In this document: piece by piece, positions 1 through 6,320 of the stretch
Position numbering within the stretch: the stretch's first letter is position 1
How the letters are laid out: each line of letters begins with the position of its first letter
NCBI GenBank assembly: GCA_012799265.1
Contig: JAAZLP010000429.1
Location: 1 to 8,065 of the forward strand
Reading direction: 5' to 3'
DNA length: 8,065 nt
Source: Phyllobacteriaceae bacterium
Lineage (GTDB): Bacteria > Pseudomonadota > Alphaproteobacteria > Rhizobiales > Devosiaceae
Notes under the pieces: model-generated
The model's database searches: none
Seen by the model: the letters and a program-made list of their open reading frames with translations, nothing else
Told to the model about the DNA's origin: nothing
Position numbers and translations under genes: made by a program

Positions 1-9
1 CTTCGACAT
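1..9 (-). CDS. Start of a divergent gene, only three codons in window
   Basis: On the minus strand a GGAGG ribosome site (positions 21 to 17) stands 7 bases before an ATG at 9 to 7, which opens the frame M-S-K and then leaves the window. The spacing is ideal, and the gene would diverge from the DUF1214/DUF1254 operon, leaving about 190 bases between the two starts for both promoters. Nothing can be said about the product from three codons. The call rests only on the ribosome site and start codon. Confidence 0.45.
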
Positions 10-127
10 CACAGTTCCTCCGCCCCCTGGCGCCATCCAATGCCAAAAATCGCGTCCCCGCAAGCCAGCCGGTTCTTGCAGCCTGCAGCGAAATACATTC
101 AGCCTTCCGCGACGCAGCCGCGGTTGC

Positions 128-133
128 TATAGC
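128..133 (+). promoter_or_regulatory. Possible extended -10 element for the DUF1214/DUF1254 operon
   Basis: TATAGC at 128-133 is preceded by TG at 125-126 with one base between, the layout of an extended -10 element. It lies about 65 bases before the chosen TTG start of the DUF1214 gene. The place where a -35 box should sit (about 105-110, TTCCGC) is a poor match. This is a weak candidate. The rest of 10-198 shows no gene or clear repeat. Confidence 0.25.
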
Positions 134-198
134 CTTTGCATCACAAACGATCGCAGCCGGTTCCAGCCCTATGCCGAAATCGACGAGAAGCTGATCCC

Positions 199-774
199 TT
201 GCGCTTTGTTCTCCGCCTGCTGATGTCGATTGCCGTAGCCCTCACCGTAGGGTTCGGCCTGAGCTATTACGCGCTCACCGACGGGCGTTTCTTCGGCGCC
301 ACCCAGATCGGCCCGTGGAGCACCTGGCCCGATGTCGGCTCGCCGAACCCCAATCCCTATACGCGGGCCCACATCACACGCGAGGCCGCGCTGCAGCTTG
401 GGCGCAGTGAGGGGCTCCAGTTCATCGCCGCAACAGACAGCGCCGGCAATGCGCTCGATCTTGCCTGTTCCTACCGCATTGATGGACGCGTGCCTGTTTC
501 CAGCTTCTGGACCCTCTACGCGATCGACGAGGACGGCTACAATCTGGCGGCACCCGACACGGACCGCGCCATCCGCTCGAGCGAAATCGTGCGCACCAAT
601 AATGGCGCCATCCGCCTCCATGTCGGCCAGCATCTGCGCCCGTCCAACTGGCTTGAACTCAGCGGCTACGGCCCCTTCCGGCTGGTGATGACACTCTACG
701 ACACCACGGCGCTTTCCGGCTTCAATGCCAATGGCATGACCATGCCGACCATAACGATGGAGGGCTGCGCATGA
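199..774 (+). CDS. DUF1214 domain membrane-anchored protein
   Basis: Small protein of 191 residues with an N-terminal membrane segment (about residues 4-24) and the rest outside the cytoplasm. The conserved stretch G-P-W-S-T-W-P-D-V-G-S-P (38-49), the FWTLY strand (103-107), NWLEL (150-154) and a closing FRLVMTLYDT (160-169) match the short DUF1214 proteins of Hyphomicrobiales. The biochemical function is unknown. The open frame reaches back to a TTG at 136, but I place the start at TTG 199: GAGAAG at 185-190 lies 8 bases before it, and the protein then begins directly with a signal-anchor sequence. ATG 223 would cut into that anchor. It overlaps the DUF1254 gene by ATGA, so the two are probably translated together and may act as one envelope complex, which is inference. 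Confidence 0.8.
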   Translation: MRFVLRLLMSIAVALTVGFGLSYYALTDGRFFGATQIGPWSTWPDVGSPNPNPYTRAHITREAALQLGRSEGLQFIAATDSAGNALDLACSYRIDGRVPVSSFWTLYAIDEDGYNLAAPDTDRAIRSSEIVRTNNGAIRLHVGQHLRPSNWLELSGYGPFRLVMTLYDTTALSGFNANGMTMPTITMEGCA

Positions 775-1316
775 TCCGCACCTTCCTCTGGCTCCTTGGC
801 GGGCTCCTCCTCGGCGGCATCATCCACCTCGTCACCATCCTCGCCATGCCGCTCCTTGCCGAAGAGACCGTCTGGACCAAGGTCTCGACGCTCGACGCAG
901 AGAACCGCATGCTGATCCTGCCACAGGTGCAGCCAGGCGAGCCCAATCCGCTGCAGCTTGACCCCGAACTGAGCTACGGCATCTGCCGCATCGACCTCAG
1001 TGAAGGCCCGGCCTATCTCAGTGGCGTCCTGCCCGACGCCTTCTGGTCGGTCGCCATCTACAACAGCAATGGCGTCGTCACCTATTCCACCACCAATCGC
1101 GATGGCATCGGCCAGACAGTCGAACTCGGCATTTTCAACGCCGACCAGACCCGCCTCCTCGCCCAGCAGCAGATCGACATCGCCGAGGGCCTCCTCGTCG
1201 TCGAATCCCGCAGCGACGAACTCTTCGTCCTCGTCCGCCTCTCCCCACCCCACGACGTCATGCGCCCCCGCTTCGAACAGGAACTCTCCGAAATCACCTG
1301 CGGACCGAGGACGTGA
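771..1316 (+). CDS. DUF1254 domain membrane-anchored protein
   Basis: Protein of 181 residues with a hydrophobic anchor at about residues 5-29 and a short extracytoplasmic domain. LSYGICRIDLSEGP (67-80) followed by an FWS strand (91-93) fits the short DUF1254 family usually found beside DUF1214. Its function is not known. The FWSVAIY strand resembles the FWTLYAI strand of the upstream protein, suggesting related beta-rich folds. The ATG sits in the ATGA overlap with the DUF1214 stop, so translation is probably coupled. No terminator is visible after the stop: the Fic operator region begins only eight bases later, so some readthrough into fic is possible. Confidence 0.82.
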   Translation: MIRTFLWLLGGLLLGGIIHLVTILAMPLLAEETVWTKVSTLDAENRMLILPQVQPGEPNPLQLDPELSYGICRIDLSEGPAYLSGVLPDAFWSVAIYNSNGVVTYSTTNRDGIGQTVELGIFNADQTRLLAQQQIDIAEGLLVVESRSDELFVLVRLSPPHDVMRPRFEQELSEITCGPRT

Positions 1317-1323
1317 TCCATCG

Positions 1324-1352
1324 TGAGCGATAGAATGCGGTTCTATAACTCA
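1324..1352. promoter_or_regulatory. Palindromic operator 1 upstream of fic
   Basis: Left half TGAGCGATAGAA (1324-1335), five-base spacer, right half TTCTATAACTCA (1341-1352). The halves are reverse complements except for the two variable bases at half-site positions 5-6. A second site of the same plan follows at 1369-1397. A TATAAC within the right half (1344-1349) could serve as a -10 element, which would let a bound protein block transcription. The palindrome is seen directly; the operator role is inferred. Confidence 0.6.
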
Positions 1353-1368
1353 TGAAATCATGTTATTG

Positions 1369-1397
1369 TGAGTTATAGGATGAGGTTCTATCGCTCA
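1369..1397. promoter_or_regulatory. Palindromic operator 2 touching the fic start codon
   Basis: Left half TGAGTTATAGGA (1369-1380), five-base spacer, right half TTCTATCGCTCA (1386-1397). Its last base is the A of the fic ATG. The outer halves of the two sites are identical in reverse (CG variant), and the inner halves share the TT/AA variant, so the whole 1324-1397 block is itself a large inverted repeat. The spacer and nearby bases (GGATGAGG, 1378-1385) also provide the only purine-rich ribosome-site candidate for fic, so a bound protein or RNA fold would cover the translation start too. Confidence 0.6.
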
Positions 1398-2515
1398 TGG
1401 CATGGAATTGGACATTTTCGGACTGGCCGAATTTCCAGTACGACCGTGACGCTCTAGCGCAGTTGGAGCAGCAGTTCCTGCTCGTTTCCGGCGAGGTTCT
1501 GGGAGCCGTACGCCATATTGGCGAAGAAGACCAAAAGCTCCTGCGGATCGAACTTCTGGGCGAAGAAGCTCTCAAGACCTCGCAGATCGAAGGCGAAGTA
1601 TTGGATCGTGTCAGTGTTCAATCATCGCTGCGCCGCCAGTTCGGCCTTGCTGCAGATGTCGATCATAAGCGCCCGCAGGAACAGGGCATCGCCGAAATGA
1701 TGGTTGATGCTTACAGCGGCTACGCTGACCCACTGGATCATGCGTCCCTGTGCCGTTGGCATTCTATGCTGATGAAAGGCAACCGGAACCTCGAAACGAT
1801 AGGTGCCTATCGCACTCATGGGGACGCGATGCAGATCGTTTCTGGCTCCCTCGACAAGCAAAAGATACATTTCGAAGCACCGCCATCCGACGCCGTGCCG
1901 GCCCAGATGGAAGCGTTCATTGACTGGTTCAATCAAAGCAGTGCTTCCGGCGCGTCCCCTTTGCCAGCTCTAACCCGAGCGGGAATTGGCCACCTTTACT
2001 TCGAAAGCATTCATCCATTTGAAGATGGCAACGGCCGACTTGGACGCGCCCTGGCCGAAAAATCACTGGCACAAAATATCGGCTATCCAAGCCTTATCGC
2101 GATCTCCTACGCAATTGAGCGAAAGAGGCGCAGCTACTACGACCAATTGGAAAAGCATCAACAGACGCTCTTGATAACCGACTGGCTCGTCTATTTTGCC
2201 AACACCGTTCTTGAAGCACAGCAGGCGACCCTGTCCAGAATTGCGTTCCACATCGCAAAGACGCGGTTTTATGACAGCTTTCGCGATCAACTCAACGAAC
2301 GCCAGACCAAAGCTGTCGCCCGCATGTTTCGCGAAGGACTCGATGGATTTAAGGGGGGATTAAGCGCCGAGAACTACATCGCCATCACCGGCGCCTCTCG
2401 AGCGACGACAACGCGAGATTTGCACGAGCTGGTGTCCATGGGGGCACTAACGCGAACGGGCGTACGCAGGCACACGCGTTACAATCTCAACCTCCCAATC
2501 GAGACCAGCCAATGA
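1397..2515 (+). CDS. Fic family AMP-transferase with DUF4172 and C-terminal winged helix
   Basis: Fic proteins move AMP (or another nucleotide part) from a nucleotide to a hydroxyl side chain of a target protein. This 372-residue protein has a DUF4172-like N-terminus (about 1-85), including WNWTFSDWPNF. An inhibitory helix motif TSQIEG (61-66) fits the (S/T)xxxE(G/N) rule and puts it in class II, with the inhibitor in front of the Fic core. The catalytic motif HPFEDGNGRLGR (206-217) is complete, with the general-base His206. A C-terminal winged helix-turn-helix (about 322-366, containing TGASRATTTRDL) suggests DNA binding. It looks active but self-inhibited. The target protein cannot be read from sequence. 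The two palindromes just upstream suggest autoregulation. Base use is less GC-rich than in the flanks, hinting at acquisition. The stop overlaps the next start (ATGA). Confidence 0.92.
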   Translation: MAWNWTFSDWPNFQYDRDALAQLEQQFLLVSGEVLGAVRHIGEEDQKLLRIELLGEEALKTSQIEGEVLDRVSVQSSLRRQFGLAADVDHKRPQEQGIAEMMVDAYSGYADPLDHASLCRWHSMLMKGNRNLETIGAYRTHGDAMQIVSGSLDKQKIHFEAPPSDAVPAQMEAFIDWFNQSSASGASPLPALTRAGIGHLYFESIHPFEDGNGRLGRALAEKSLAQNIGYPSLIAISYAIERKRRSYYDQLEKHQQTLLITDWLVYFANTVLEAQQATLSRIAFHIAKTRFYDSFRDQLNERQTKAVARMFREGLDGFKGGLSAENYIAITGASRATTTRDLHELVSMGALTRTGVRRHTRYNLNLPIETSQ

Positions 2516-3084
2516 CCCCCCAAGCCTTCGACGCCGCCCTGCGCACTGCGGTAACCCGCTATATCGCGACGGTCGCGGACAAGCACGAATATCTCTCGCT
2601 TCTCCTCTGGCAGATCAATCATGGCCATCGCCTCGACGAGCGCACGACCTATCCCGGCCACATCACCACCAGCGCCGTGATCCTATCCGCCGATCACCGC
2701 CAGACGCTGCTTATCGACCACGTCACCATCGGACGCTGGCTCCAGCCCGGCGGCCACTATGAGCCGGCCGAATTCTTCCACCTCTCGGCGCTGCGCGAAG
2801 CCGTCGAGGAAACCGGCGTCACCGGCATTTCGCTCCATCCCTGGCATCAGGGCGGCGACCTGCCCTTCGTCATCGACAGCCACGATGTGCCGGGCAAGAA
2901 GGCGCGCAACGAGCCGCCGCATATCCATCACGATCTGCAATATCTTTTCATCGCCGATCCCGCAGCGCCGCTTACGGCTCAGCTCGACGAAGTTCACGCT
3001 GCGCAATGGCAAGACATCGCCATGCTGGCCGACTTCGCGCCAAAGGTGCTGAACCGTCTGCAGAGCGTCCAAGCCCCCGCCTGA
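2512..3084 (+). CDS. Nudix hydrolase
   Basis: Cytoplasmic 190-residue hydrolase for nucleoside diphosphates linked to another group. The Nudix box is complete at residues 81-103: G81, E87, then REAVEETGV (95-103), with E99 and E100 as the expected metal ligands; Ala97 replaces the more usual bulky residue. The segment HITTSAVIL before it and GRWLQPGGHYEP leading into it are typical of a broad bacterial Nudix subgroup without a fixed substrate, so no symbol is given. The start overlaps the fic stop by ATGA and there is no good separate ribosome site, so translation is probably coupled to fic. Its GC-rich codon use is like the host-type genes and unlike fic. A functional link to AMP transfer is possible but unproven. 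Confidence 0.9.
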   Translation: MTPQAFDAALRTAVTRYIATVADKHEYLSLLLWQINHGHRLDERTTYPGHITTSAVILSADHRQTLLIDHVTIGRWLQPGGHYEPAEFFHLSALREAVEETGVTGISLHPWHQGGDLPFVIDSHDVPGKKARNEPPHIHHDLQYLFIADPAAPLTAQLDEVHAAQWQDIAMLADFAPKVLNRLQSVQAPA

Positions 3085-3123
3085 GCCACGCCGCAGGATT
3101 TCCTGTTCCTGACATCGCCCGAG

Positions 3124-3240
3124 GCCGCAAACCGCAAGATTTGCGGCAACCTATGAAGGCGTCACAAATTCCAACCAGAAAACAACATCAGAGCCGCAAA
3201 TTCTATTGACTTAAGCGCACCGGACGCTGTTTCCTTGCGG
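3124..3240. promoter_or_regulatory. Cluster of CCGCAA boxes upstream of the Lrp/AsnC gene
   Basis: The hexamer CCGCAA or its complement TTGCGG occurs at 3125-3130, 3132-3137, 3141-3146 (inverted), 3194-3199 and 3235-3240 (inverted). The pair 3132-3137/3141-3146 forms a palindrome with a three-base centre. A perfect 9-base inverted repeat links GCCGCAAAT (3193-3201) with ATTTGCGGC (3139-3147). The stretch 3194-3208 agrees at 12 of 15 positions with the E. coli Lrp consensus as I recall it. TTGACT at 3206-3211 could be a -35 box, but no good -10 follows. Since Lrp/AsnC regulators usually act on their own promoter and neighbouring exporter, these are candidate operator sites. Confidence 0.4.
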
Positions 3241-3242
3241 CC

Positions 3243-3698
3243 ATGGACAGCATTGACCGCAAAATCATCGCCCTTCTCGCCGAAGACGCCCGCCGGTCCC
3301 TGACCGATATCGGCGATCAGATTGGCCTCTCCGCCTCCGCCACCAATGAGCGAATCCGGCGCCTCGTGGCGAGTGGCGCCATCCGTCGCTTCACCCTTGA
3401 TGCAGATCCAACCGCCCTCGGCGTGCCGGTCCTCGCCTTTGTCTGCGTCGCCCTCGCCCCCGACGCGGATGAGGCCGCGTTCCGCGCCTTTGCCGCTGAC
3501 CATCCTGCCATTGAGGAGGCCCATCACGTTACCGGCGGCTGGTCCTATATGGTCAAGGTCCGCGTGCCATCCCTGCCCGATCTTGAAGCCTTTCTGGCCG
3601 AACTCAAGGCCCGCAAATTCCTCGCGCGCAGCGAGACCATCATGGCCCTCTCCAGCGCCGCCGAAGCCACCTACACGCCCAAAGCGCCCAAGCCATGA
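3243..3698 (+). CDS. Lrp/AsnC family transcriptional regulator
   Basis: DNA-binding regulator of 151 residues, near the usual family length, which normally binds an amino acid and works as dimers or octamers. The N-terminal winged helix-turn-helix covers about residues 3-52, with LTDIGDQIGLSASATNERIRRL (20-41) as the helix-turn-helix core. The C-terminal RAM ligand-binding domain follows (about 62-140). In the RAM glycine turn, this protein reads VTGGWSYMVKV where many members have an aspartate, which may alter ligand choice. The ATG has almost no ribosome site, so a very short leader is possible. The stop overlaps the LysE exporter start by ATGA, pointing to control of that exporter. The effector amino acid is unknown. 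Confidence 0.92.
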   Translation: MDSIDRKIIALLAEDARRSLTDIGDQIGLSASATNERIRRLVASGAIRRFTLDADPTALGVPVLAFVCVALAPDADEAAFRAFAADHPAIEEAHHVTGGWSYMVKVRVPSLPDLEAFLAELKARKFLARSETIMALSSAAEATYTPKAPKP

Positions 3699-4318
3699 AC
3701 GAGCTCTTCCTCTTCGGCAAGAGCGTGCTGCTCGGCCTCGCCATCGCGGCGCCGCTCGGGCCCATTGGTGCGCTCTGCATCAGCCGCACGCTCGAGCGCG
3801 GTTTCCTTGCCGGTGTCGCGGGAGGCCTCGGCACCGCCATTGCCGACGCCAGCTATGCGGCCCTCGCCGCGCTCGGATTTGCAGCCTTCGCCGCCATTCT
3901 CAGCCAGATCGACGTGCCGCTGCGTCTCATCGGCGGCGCGTTCCTGCTCTGGCTCGGCTGGAAAAGTTTTGCGCCCCGTCCTCTGCCCAGCGCAGCCCGT
4001 ATTTCGCCCACCGATCTCCTCGGCACGGTCGCCACCACTTTCGCGCTGACCATCACCAACCCGATGACCATCCTCTCCTTCGCCGCCATCTTCGCCGGCC
4101 TGGGCCTCGCGACGGAAACCGACCTCGTCGGCAAGCTGATCGTCGTCGCCGGGGTTTTCGTCGGCTCCCTGCTCTGGTGGATCATTCTCAGCGGCGGCGT
4201 CGCCTTCCTCCGCCATCGCCTGCCGGAAGGTTTCGCCACCTGGATCGCCCGCGCCTCCGGCGTGGTCCTGATCGGCTTCGGCCTTGCCGCTATAGGCTCG
4301 CTGCTCCTGCCACGCTGA
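3695..4318 (+). CDS. LysE family translocator, probable amino-acid exporter
   Basis: Inner-membrane exporter of 207 residues with about six hydrophobic segments, the length and layout of the LysE/RhtB family, which expels amino acids or related small molecules using the ion gradient. The N-terminal family signature is clear: PLGPIGALCI (20-29), then RTLERGF (31-37) and the glycine-rich GGLGTAIAD (43-51). A TNPMTI turn (121-126) is also typical. The start lies in the ATGA overlap with the Lrp/AsnC gene, so it is probably co-translated and regulated by that protein according to intracellular amino acid. The exported substrate cannot be decided. The last 29 bases overlap the end of the convergent ChrA gene. 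Confidence 0.9.
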   Translation: MNELFLFGKSVLLGLAIAAPLGPIGALCISRTLERGFLAGVAGGLGTAIADASYAALAALGFAAFAAILSQIDVPLRLIGGAFLLWLGWKSFAPRPLPSAARISPTDLLGTVATTFALTITNPMTILSFAAIFAGLGLATETDLVGKLIVVAGVFVGSLLWWIILSGGVAFLRHRLPEGFATWIARASGVVLIGFGLAAIGSLLLPR

Positions 4319-5489
4319 TCAGGCCCCCTGCGACGGCCAGAGCGATCACGACCACCCAGCTTGGCGCCTTCCAGACCACCAGCGCGACAAAGCCCGCCAG
4401 CGCCAGCGCAAAGTCGAGCGGGTTCAGTACCGCACTGGTAAAAACCGGATCATAGAGCGCCGCGCCCAAAATCCCGACCACGGCGGCATTGGCGCCGCGC
4501 ATTGCCGCCTGCGCAGTGGGCCAGGCGCGCAGCTGGTTCCAGAACGGCAGCGCCGCCAGGAGAATGAGAATCCCCGGCAGGAAGATCGCGACGAGCGCTA
4601 TCGCTGCCCCCAAGAGCCCATCCGACACCGCCCCGAGATAGGCGGCAAAGGTGAAGAGCGGTCCCGGCACAGCCTGCGCCGCGCCATAACCTGCGAGGAA
4701 CGCATCCGCTCCCATGGTGCCGAGCGCCACTGTCTCCGCTTCCAGCAGCGGCAGCACCACATGCCCGCCGCCAAAGACCAGCGCGCCGGCACGATAGAAG
4801 CCATCAAACAGCGCCAGTCCCGCGCTGTGAGGCAGCAGCGGCAGGCCAATCAAGAGCGCCAGGAACAGCACCAGCGCCACGAGACCCACGCGCCGCGACA
4901 CACCGTGAAACTCTTCAACCTTCCCCACATGCGCATCGCTTCGACACAGCACCAGCCCCGCAACCCCGCCAAGCACGATCGCGCCCACCTGCCCGATCGC
5001 GCCACCTATCAGCGCGATCATGAACACCACAGCCACGGCAATCCCGGCCCGCTGCGCATCCGGCGTGAGGCTTTTCGCCATGCCGAACACCGCCTGCGCC
5101 ACGACCGCCACTGCCACCAGCTTCAGCCCATGCAGCGCGCCCTGCACCAGCGGCCCTTCCAGCGCCGACGCGCCATAGGCAAAGAGAATGAGAAGGACGG
5201 CCGATGGGAGGGTAAAGCCGATCCAGGCCGCCAGCGCGCCCAGCGGCCCCGCCCGCATCAGACCCAGCGCAAAGCCGACCTGGCTCGAGGCCGGCCCCGG
5301 CAGGAACTGACACAGCGCCACAAGATCGGCATAGCTTGCCTCGCTCAGCCAGCGCCGCCGCGTCACGAATTCATCGCGAAAATAACCAAGATGGGCGATC
5401 GGCCCGCCAAAGCTGGTCAACCCGAGCTTGAAAAAGGCAGAAAGGACCTCGGCCGCATTGCCCCTCATCGGCCGCACATCCTCGCCCAA
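4290..5489 (-). CDS. chrA: Chromate transporter family protein (ChrA), two-domain form
   Basis: Inner-membrane protein of 399 residues, the usual size of the long CHR transporters made of two homologous halves. The first half has FFKLGLTSFGGPIAHLGYF (19-37) and LCQFLPGPASSQ (59-70). The second half repeats the pattern as GALVFGGGHVVLPLL and AAQAVPGPLFTFAAYLG (roughly 235-290). Family members move chromate outward, but many relatives have no proven substrate, and no chrB regulator lies nearby, so chromate resistance is not shown. I keep TTG 5489 because GGAGG (5501 to 5497) stands 7 bases before it; GTG 5477 and ATG 5468 are alternatives with poorer sites. It starts 14 bases after the lipoprotein gene stop, so it is probably the last gene of that operon. 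Confidence 0.88.
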   Translation of the reverse strand: MGEDVRPMRGNAAEVLSAFFKLGLTSFGGPIAHLGYFRDEFVTRRRWLSEASYADLVALCQFLPGPASSQVGFALGLMRAGPLGALAAWIGFTLPSAVLLILFAYGASALEGPLVQGALHGLKLVAVAVVAQAVFGMAKSLTPDAQRAGIAVAVVFMIALIGGAIGQVGAIVLGGVAGLVLCRSDAHVGKVEEFHGVSRRVGLVALVLFLALLIGLPLLPHSAGLALFDGFYRAGALVFGGGHVVLPLLEAETVALGTMGADAFLAGYGAAQAVPGPLFTFAAYLGAVSDGLLGAAIALVAIFLPGILILLAALPFWNQLRAWPTAQAAMRGANAAVVGILGAALYDPVFTSAVLNPLDFALALAGFVALVVWKAPSWVVVIALAVAGGLISVAGAASL

Positions 5490-5503
5490 GCCCTTGCCTC
5501 CGC

Positions 5504-6319
5504 TTATTTCTGCTCGACCACTTCGTTGTCGATCAGCATCGTCTGATAGCGTGACGGTATGGTGACAGTGCCGCCCCGATAGCCGGTGCTGCCCGTCGTG
5601 CAGAAGTCCCGGCGATTGGCGCGATCCACCCAGGGCCGCAGCCGCCGCAGGCTCTCGTCCACCGCCATGGATTGCTCATGCGGCGTTTCCACCAGCAGGT
5701 GATCGAGCGCATAGGCATAGCTCGAATAGCGATAGTTCAGCGCCCGCACGAACCAGTCGATATGCCACTGGTTTTCGATCCGCCGCGCCTCGACATTGGC
5801 GGCAACGCTCTGTTCGATCCCCGGCAGTTCGGCCAGCGCAACGCGCCGCTGTCGGTCCACTTCTTCCACGGCGCAAATGGCGCGGAAGGTGCCCTCGACC
5901 GTATCGAGATCGGCCAGAATATGCCGCCCCACCGTGCTGTAGCGCGTGCGCGAGGACTGATACTGCGTCGTTCGCAGCCAGTTGTAATAGCGTTCGGGGC
6001 CATAGCGATGGTCCTGCGCGCGCCCGATCCGGGTCCGCTGCATTTCCACGGCGGTATCAAACATCCAGTCGCGGCTATGCGCTGCCACGAGGAAACGCCA
6101 GGTGCGGTCATGCATCTCGCGTTCCTGGTCGGTCTGGTTGAGATTGGATACCGGTTCGCGCCGCTGCGTCGCCATGAAATTGCCGGTGGCCGGCATCATG
6201 CGATCATGCAGCACGCCGGGCTGGGCCCGGCCAAAGTCGCCGACAGGTCGGCTGGCGCAGGCCGCAACGACGCCCGCCAGCAGCACAAGACCAAAAAACC
6301 GGCCAATCGGCCGGATCAT
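5504..6319 (-). CDS. Predicted lipoprotein of unknown function
   Basis: Protein of 271 residues opening with a lipoprotein signal peptide: basic start, hydrophobic run, then V-V-A-A-C with the lipidated cysteine at residue 21. The mature part is hydrophilic and rich in Arg, Tyr and Trp, with EREMHDRTWRFL (66-77) and a YYNWL block (111-115), and is probably helical in the periplasm. I do not recognise a named domain. The frame stays open back to ATG 6391, but ATG 6319 is preferred: it gives a normal signal peptide, and the small upstream gene ends with TGA one base before it, suggesting coupled translation. The longer version would add a 24-residue tail overlapping that gene in another frame. 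A role near the ChrA transporter is only suggested by the operon. Confidence 0.78.
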   Translation of the reverse strand: MIRPIGRFFGLVLLAGVVAACASRPVGDFGRAQPGVLHDRMMPATGNFMATQRREPVSNLNQTDQEREMHDRTWRFLVAAHSRDWMFDTAVEMQRTRIGRAQDHRYGPERYYNWLRTTQYQSSRTRYSTVGRHILADLDTVEGTFRAICAVEEVDRQRRVALAELPGIEQSVAANVEARRIENQWHIDWFVRALNYRYSSYAYALDHLLVETPHEQSMAVDESLRRLRPWVDRANRRDFCTTGSTGYRGGTVTIPSRYQTMLIDNEVVEQK

Positions 6320-6320
6320 G

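Noticed and set aside
696..1253. A 185-codon minus-strand frame opposite the DUF1254 gene
   Set aside because: It is a very acidic, repetitive translation, the mirror of GC-rich codon bias on the true strand.
1324..1397. Inverted repeat read as the end of an insertion sequence
   Set aside because: Both arms lie on the same side of fic, there is no transposase or matching copy after fic, and the two-palindrome design fits protein binding better.
1397..3084. fic-Nudix pair as a toxin-antitoxin or phage-defence module
   Set aside because: The Fic inhibitor helix is inside the same protein (class II), so no separate antitoxin is needed, and no other defence or phage genes are nearby.
3092..3104. 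Small inverted repeat CAGGA-TT-TCCTG after the Nudix gene as a terminator
   Set aside because: The stem is five pairs with a two-base loop and has no T-run, so it would not fold as a working terminator.
3322..4455. A 377-codon open frame on the plus strand across the Lrp/AsnC and LysE genes
   Set aside because: It is Pro/Arg/Ser-rich low-complexity translation out of frame with two clear family genes; such long shadows are expected in GC-rich DNA.
4761..5546. A 261-codon plus-strand frame opposite chrA
   Set aside because: The translation is rich in Arg, Gln and His with no domain, and the opposite strand encodes a complete two-domain transporter.
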